Part shown: positions 58,196 to 64,000 of the stretch, piece by piece
How the letters are laid out: every line of letters begins with the position of its first letter
Position numbering within the stretch: position 1 is the first letter of the stretch
NCBI GenBank assembly: GCA_021848345.1
Contig: JAJZUV010000013.1
Coordinates: forward strand, 28,010 to 92,009
Source of the DNA: Pseudomonadota bacterium
Lineage (GTDB): Bacteria > Pseudomonadota > Gammaproteobacteria > Burkholderiales > Burkholderiaceae_C
Direction: 5' to 3'
Length of the DNA stretch: 64,000 nucleotides
Notes under the pieces: generated by a model
What the model was told of the DNA's origin: nothing
The model's database searches: none
The model's input: only the letters and a program-made list of their open reading frames with translations
Program-made: the position numbers and the translations under genes

Positions 58196-59344
58196 ATGTC
58201 GACGACAGGACGCACCACCCTACGCATGATCATCATGCTGGTCATCGCCGCCGTGCTCATTGGAGCCGTGACCTGGTTTCACTTCTTCAAGGGGCACATG
58301 ATCGCCAAGTACATGAAGGCGATGTCCAACCCCCCGCAGACCGTCTCCACGACGGTGGCCAGGCTCGAGACCTGGCAACCCACCGTGGAAGCGCTGGGCA
58401 CGCTGCGCGCGAGCAAGCAGGCCAGCCTGAGCACGCCGGTGGGCGCGCTGGTCACGGCCATCCACTTCGACTCCGGCGCACACGTGCGCGCCGGACAGGA
58501 CCTGGTCGAGCTCGACCCGGCCCCGCTGCGCGCGCAACTGCAGCAGCTGCAGGCGCAGGAACAGCTGGCGCAGGTCAACCTCAAGCGCGATGAAGCCCAG
58601 TTCAAGGTGCATGCGATCAGCCAGGCCGTGGTGGATACCGACCAGGCCACGCTGCGCGCCGACCAGGCCGGCATCGCCGCGCAGAAGGCCCTGCTCGCCC
58701 AGCACATCATCTCGGCTCCCTTCGCCGGGCGCCTGGGCCTGCGCCAGGTCGACCTGGGCCAGTACCTGGCCCCCGGCGGCGTCGCGGTGACCCTGCAGAA
58801 GCTCGACCCGATGCAGATCGACTTCAATGTGCCGCAGAACCAGATCGAGCTGATCCGCGTGGGCATGAAGGCCGAGCTGACCACCAGCGCGGTGCCGGGC
58901 AAGACCTTCGCGGCCAAGGTGATCGCCATCGAACCGCAGGTGGACACGGCCACGCGCAACCTGACGGTGCGCGCCGAGGTGCCCAACCCGGGCGAGAAGC
59001 TGCTGCCCGGCGTGTTCGCCAGCATCCGTCTGGATCGCTCCGCGCCCCAGCAATACCTGACCCTGCCCAACGCCGCGGTGATCTACAACCCCTACGGCGA
59101 GACGGTGTACGTGGTCAAGGATGAAGGCAAGGGCCCCGACGGCAAGCCGCGCCTGGTGGCCGAGCAGCGCTTCATCACCACCGGCGCCCAGCGCGGCGAC
59201 CAGGTGGCCATCGTCAAGGGTCTCAAGGCCGGCGACACCGTGGTCACCTCCGGCCAGCTCAAGCTGCGCAACGGCACGCCCCTGCTGATCAACAACACCG
59301 TCGAGCCCAGCGACAGCCCGGACCCGACCGTTCCCGACTCCTGA
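58196..59344 (+). CDS. RND efflux periplasmic adaptor subunit
   Basis: A 382-residue membrane fusion protein. One N-terminal membrane anchor (MIIMLVIAAVLIGAVTWFHF, residues 11-30) lacks a lipobox. The barrel-sandwich halves GTLRASKQASLSTPVGALVTAI and SAPFAGRLGLRQVDLGQYL flank a short alpha-hairpin rich in Gln/Ala. The beta-barrel and membrane-proximal domains follow. It links the RND pump to the outer-membrane factor and most resembles the MexH-like group. Confidence 0.9.
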   Translation: MSTTGRTTLRMIIMLVIAAVLIGAVTWFHFFKGHMIAKYMKAMSNPPQTVSTTVARLETWQPTVEALGTLRASKQASLSTPVGALVTAIHFDSGAHVRAGQDLVELDPAPLRAQLQQLQAQEQLAQVNLKRDEAQFKVHAISQAVVDTDQATLRADQAGIAAQKALLAQHIISAPFAGRLGLRQVDLGQYLAPGGVAVTLQKLDPMQIDFNVPQNQIELIRVGMKAELTTSAVPGKTFAAKVIAIEPQVDTATRNLTVRAEVPNPGEKLLPGVFASIRLDRSAPQQYLTLPNAAVIYNPYGETVYVVKDEGKGPDGKPRLVAEQRFITTGAQRGDQVAIVKGLKAGDTVVTSGQLKLRNGTPLLINNTVEPSDSPDPTVPDS

Positions 59345-59363
59345 TCCGCCCCAGGCCCCAGGC

Positions 59364-62300
59364 ATGAGCATGAACAAGAAATTCACCGACATCTTCATCG
59401 AGCGCCCGGTGCTGGCCACCGTGGTGAGCTTGGTGATCCTGGTGCTCGGGTTGCGCTCGGCAGGATTGCTGCCGGTGCTGCAATACCCGTACACCGAGAA
59501 CGCGGTGGTGACGGTCACCACCGCCTACCCCGGCGCCGACGCGGCCACGGTGGCGTCGTTCATCACGACGCCGCTGGAGAACTCGATCGCGCAGGCCAAC
59601 GGCATCGACTACATGACCTCCACCAGCGTGCAGGGGGTCAGCACGATCACCGTCAACCTGCGCCTGAACTACGACCCGGACAAGGCGCTGACCGAGATCA
59701 ACACCAAGGTCAACGCGGTGTTGAACCAGTTGCCGGCGCAGTCGCAGACACCGACCCTGCAGGTGTCCATCGGCCAGACCATCGACGCGATGTACATCGG
59801 CTTCTACAGCTCGGTGCTCGCGCCCAACCAGATCACCGACTACCTCACGCGCTCGGTGCAGCCCAAGCTGCAGGCGATCTCCGGCGTGCAGACGGCCGAA
59901 ATGATCGGCGCGAAGAACTTCGCGCTGCGCGCCTGGCTGAACCCGAAGGAGCTGGCCGCCTACGGCCTGACCGCCGCCGACGTCTACACGGCGCTGGCCA
60001 ACAACAACTACATCACCGCGGCCGGACACACCAAGGGCCAGATGGTGCAGATCAACCTGGCCGCGAACACCAACGTGACCTCGTTGAGCCAGTTCCGCAA
60101 CCTGATCGTGAAGACGGTCAACGGCAAGGTGGTGCGCCTGGACGACGTGGCGCGGGTGAGCCTGGGCTCGGAGGACTACGACACCACGGTGGCCTTCGAC
60201 GGCAAGTCCTCGGTGTTCATCGGCATCCAGGTGGCGCCGGGGGCCAACCTGCTCGACGTGGTCAAGCGGGTGCGCGCGGCCTTCCCCGCCATCCAGGCGC
60301 AGCTGCCGGAGGGCATGACCGGCGACATCGTGTATGACTCGACCAAGTTCGTCGACGCGTCGATCAACGACGTGATCCAGACCCTGATCGAGGCCGTGCT
60401 GATCGTCGCGGCGGTGGTGTTCATCTTCCTGGGCTCGCTGCGCTCGGTGGTGGTGCCGCTGGTGGCCATCCCGCTGTCCATCATCGGCACCTTCACGGTG
60501 ATGCTGGCGCTGGGCTACTCGATCAACCTGCTGACCCTGCTGGCCATCGTGCTGGCCATCGGGCTGGTGGTCGACGACGCCATCATCATCGTGGAGAACA
60601 TCAGTCGCCACCTCGAGGAAGGCATGGGCCGCAAGGACGCGGCCATCCGCGCCGCGCGCGAACTGGCCAACCCGATCCTGGCCATGGCCGTGGTGCTGGT
60701 GGCGGTGTACGTGCCCATCGGCTTCATGAGCGGCCTGACCGGCGCGCTGTTCACCGAGTTCGCCTTCACCCTGGTGGGCACGGTGGTCATCTCGGCCATC
60801 GTCGCGCTGACCCTGTCGCCGATGCTGTGCTCGCGCCTGCTCAAGGCGCCGGACCCGCAGAGCCACAACTGGCAGGACCGCCTGGTGCTGTTCCTGGACC
60901 GCGCCTTCGAGCGCCTGCACGGACGCTACGAGCGCACGCTGCACGGGTCGCTGAACTACCTGCCGGTGACGGCGGTGTTCGGGATCATCGTGCTCGGCTC
61001 GATCTTCTTCCTCTACACCACCTCCACCTCGGAGCTGGCGCCGCAGGAAGACCAGGGCGTGCTGATTTCCCTGGCCTTTACCAACCCCTCGGCCACGCTG
61101 GAGCAGCGCGCGCAGGTCACCAAGCAGATCTTCGACGTCTACAAGAGCTACCCCGAGAACGACCACGTGTTCCAGATCAACTCGCCCACGCAGGTGATCG
61201 GGGGCATGGTGCTCAAGCCCTGGAACGAGCGCAAGCTGACCACCAACCAGATGCAGCCGCAGCTGCAGCAAAAGCTCGGCCACATCGCCGGCGCGCAGGT
61301 GGCGGTGTTCCAGCCGCCCTCGCTGCCGGGCGCGCGCGGCCTGCCGGTGCAGTTCGTGCTCACCACCAGCGATCCGGTGGGCCGGCTGTACACGGTGTCG
61401 CAGCAGTTCCTGCACGCGGCGCTGAAGACGGGCGACTTCATCTTCATGCAGTCCGACCTGCGCATCGACCTGCCGCAGACCACCATCCTGGTGGACCGCA
61501 ACATGGCCGCGCAGCTGGGCCTGAGCATGCAGCAGATCGGCTCCGCGCTGTCGGCCATGCTGGGTGGCGGCTACGTCAACTTCTTCAACCTGGACGGCCG
61601 CTCCTACAAGGTGATTCCGCAGGTGCAGCGGCGCTTCCGCCTGACCACCGAGCAGCTGCTGAACTACCAGATCCGCGCCAGCAACGGCGCCATGGTGCCG
61701 CTGTCCACGGTGGTGCACCTGAAGACCTCGGCGCAACCGGAGACCATCAACCACTTCCAGCAGGCGAACTCGGCCACGATGAACGCCGTGCCCATGCCCT
61801 TCGTCTCGCAGGGCAAGGCACTGCAGGACCTGAAGGATCTGGCGCAACGCACGCTGCCGTCCGGCTACAGCTTCGACTACGCCGGCCAGTCGCGCCAGTA
61901 CGTGCAGGAATCCGGCGGGCTGCTGCTGACCTTCGGCTTCGCGCTGGTGATCATCTTCCTGGCCCTGGCGGCCCAGTTCGAGAGCTTCCGCGACCCGATC
62001 ATCATCCTGGTGTCGGTGCCGATGGCCATCTCGGGCGCGCTGCTGTTCATCAACCTGGGCATCGGAGGGGCCACGCTGAACATCTACAGCGAGGTCGGCC
62101 TGGTGACCCTGATCGGCCTGGTGTCCAAGCACGGCATCCTGATCGTGGAATTCGCCAACAACCTGCAGCGTGAAGGCCGCAGCAAGCGCGAGGCCATCGA
62201 GCACGCCGCCGGCATGCGCCTGCGCCCGATCCTGATGACCACCGCCGCCATGGTGCTGGGCGTGGTGCCGCTGATCACCGCCACCGGCGCCGGTGCCGCC

Positions 62301-62489
62301 AGCCGCTTCAACATGGGCCTGGTGATCGCCTCCGGCCTGGCCATCGGCACGCTGTTCACGCTGTTCGTCGTGCCGGCCGTGTACATGATGCTGGCCGCCG
62401 ACCACAGCCACGAGGCCCGCGCGCAGGCACTGCGCGAGGCCGAGGAAGCCGAACGCGCGATGCGCCACGAGGGACCGCACGGCGCCTGA
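59364..62489 (+). CDS. RND multidrug efflux transporter
   Basis: A 1041-residue inner-membrane pump. It has twelve membrane helices, with helix 4 showing GLVVDDAIIIVENISRH, the two proton-relay aspartates. Large periplasmic domains follow helices 1 and 7. The start MNKKFTDIFIERPVLATVVSLVILVLG and PYTENAVVTVTTAYPGADAATV are typical of the hydrophobe/amphiphile efflux group, close to MexI/MexW-type pumps. The substrate cannot be told. It ends 22 bp before a strong terminator. Confidence 0.93.
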   Translation: MSMNKKFTDIFIERPVLATVVSLVILVLGLRSAGLLPVLQYPYTENAVVTVTTAYPGADAATVASFITTPLENSIAQANGIDYMTSTSVQGVSTITVNLRLNYDPDKALTEINTKVNAVLNQLPAQSQTPTLQVSIGQTIDAMYIGFYSSVLAPNQITDYLTRSVQPKLQAISGVQTAEMIGAKNFALRAWLNPKELAAYGLTAADVYTALANNNYITAAGHTKGQMVQINLAANTNVTSLSQFRNLIVKTVNGKVVRLDDVARVSLGSEDYDTTVAFDGKSSVFIGIQVAPGANLLDVVKRVRAAFPAIQAQLPEGMTGDIVYDSTKFVDASINDVIQTLIEAVLIVAAVVFIFLGSLRSVVVPLVAIPLSIIGTFTVMLALGYSINLLTLLAIVLAIGLVVDDAIIIVENISRHLEEGMGRKDAAIRAARELANPILAMAVVLVAVYVPIGFMSGLTGALFTEFAFTLVGTVVISAIVALTLSPMLCSRLLKAPDPQSHNWQDRLVLFLDRAFERLHGRYERTLHGSLNYLPVTAVFGIIVLGSIFFLYTTSTSELAPQEDQGVLISLAFTNPSATLEQRAQVTKQIFDVYKSYPENDHVFQINSPTQVIGGMVLKPWNERKLTTNQMQPQLQQKLGHIAGAQVAVFQPPSLPGARGLPVQFVLTTSDPVGRLYTVSQQFLHAALKTGDFIFMQSDLRIDLPQTTILVDRNMAAQLGLSMQQIGSALSAMLGGGYVNFFNLDGRSYKVIPQVQRRFRLTTEQLLNYQIRASNGAMVPLSTVVHLKTSAQPETINHFQQANSATMNAVPMPFVSQGKALQDLKDLAQRTLPSGYSFDYAGQSRQYVQESGGLLLTFGFALVIIFLALAAQFESFRDPIIILVSVPMAISGALLFINLGIGGATLNIYSEVGLVTLIGLVSKHGILIVEFANNLQREGRSKREAIEHAAGMRLRPILMTTAAMVLGVVPLITATGAGAASRFNMGLVIASGLAIGTLFTLFVVPAVYMMLAADHSHEARAQALREAEEAERAMRHEGPHGA

Positions 62490-62510
62490 TCGACAGGCAA
62501 CGCGCAAACG

Positions 62511-62536
62511 GAAGGGCGGCCCTCGGGCCGCCCTTC
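62511..62536. terminator. Bidirectional terminator between RND operon and metH
   Basis: GAAGGGCGGCC-CTCG-GGCCGCCCTTC is an 11-bp perfect stem with a four-base loop between two convergent genes. The plus strand continues TCTCGTT, a weak T tract. Confidence 0.78.
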
Positions 62537-62575
62537 TCGTTGGGGCGAGACGAATCGCCCGCGCGGATCGCCGGC

Positions 62576-64000
<1,425 letters not shown>

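Overview
The window is GC-rich chromosomal DNA with tight gene packing and strong G/C bias in third codon positions. Gene content points to a betaproteobacterium of the order Burkholderiales with autotrophic capacity. Supporting markers are a cbbR-linked Calvin-cycle operon, a glutamate-cysteine ligase of the Acidithiobacillus ferrooxidans type, the comM, UbiK, rsmE, glnE and YhdP set, and a porin-glnK-amtB operon. Genus cannot be fixed by eye. There is no RNA gene, insertion sequence, prophage or CRISPR array that I could recognise.

Layout. 1-568: end of holA. 594-10657 (minus): Calvin-cycle operon fbp-prk-tkt-gph-gap-pgk-cbbA-cbbY with a family 2 glycosyltransferase at its end, and a divergent cbbR at 10991-12067. 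RuBisCO is not in the window, so this is the regeneration part of the cycle. 11970-16456 (minus): glnE-tal-rsmE. 16668-21673 (plus): yhdP and a nitrilase-family amidase. 21718-28944: an OmpA-like lipoprotein, a diiron ferritin-like protein, an ABC transporter (ATPase plus fused double permease) translationally coupled to an MGDG-synthase-like glycosyltransferase, and a cation diffusion facilitator. 29053-33917: PEBP-family protein, a small membrane protein coupled to a glycerophosphodiesterase, an MTA/SAH nucleosidase, an RlmL-type methyltransferase and an orphan PhnD-like binding protein. 33947-36252 (minus): gshA-gshB. 36520-39417 (minus): porin-glnK-amtB, preceded by a near-perfect sigma-54 promoter and an NtrC-type dyad. 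39768-41736: ubiK and comM. 41863-43470: an Old Yellow Enzyme and a divergent HxlR regulator.

43537-54290 is the most coherent accessory region. It is a complete L-rhamnose module: ABC importer RhaS/Q/P/T, mutarotase, lactonase, a central LysR regulator, diketo-acid hydrolase, two SDR dehydrogenases and rhamnonate dehydratase. Together they would take L-rhamnose through rhamnonolactone, rhamnonate, 2-keto-3-deoxyrhamnonate and its 2,4-diketo form to pyruvate and L-lactate without any phosphorylated intermediate. The two operons on either side of the LysR gene each carry the same 20-bp box (19 of 20 identical) over the -35 element of a promoter with identical -35 and -10 hexamers. This is the best regulatory find here.

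54316-64000: an AraC regulator overlapping metY, a three-gene RND efflux operon ending in a strong bidirectional terminator, and the C-terminal third or so of metH running off the window.
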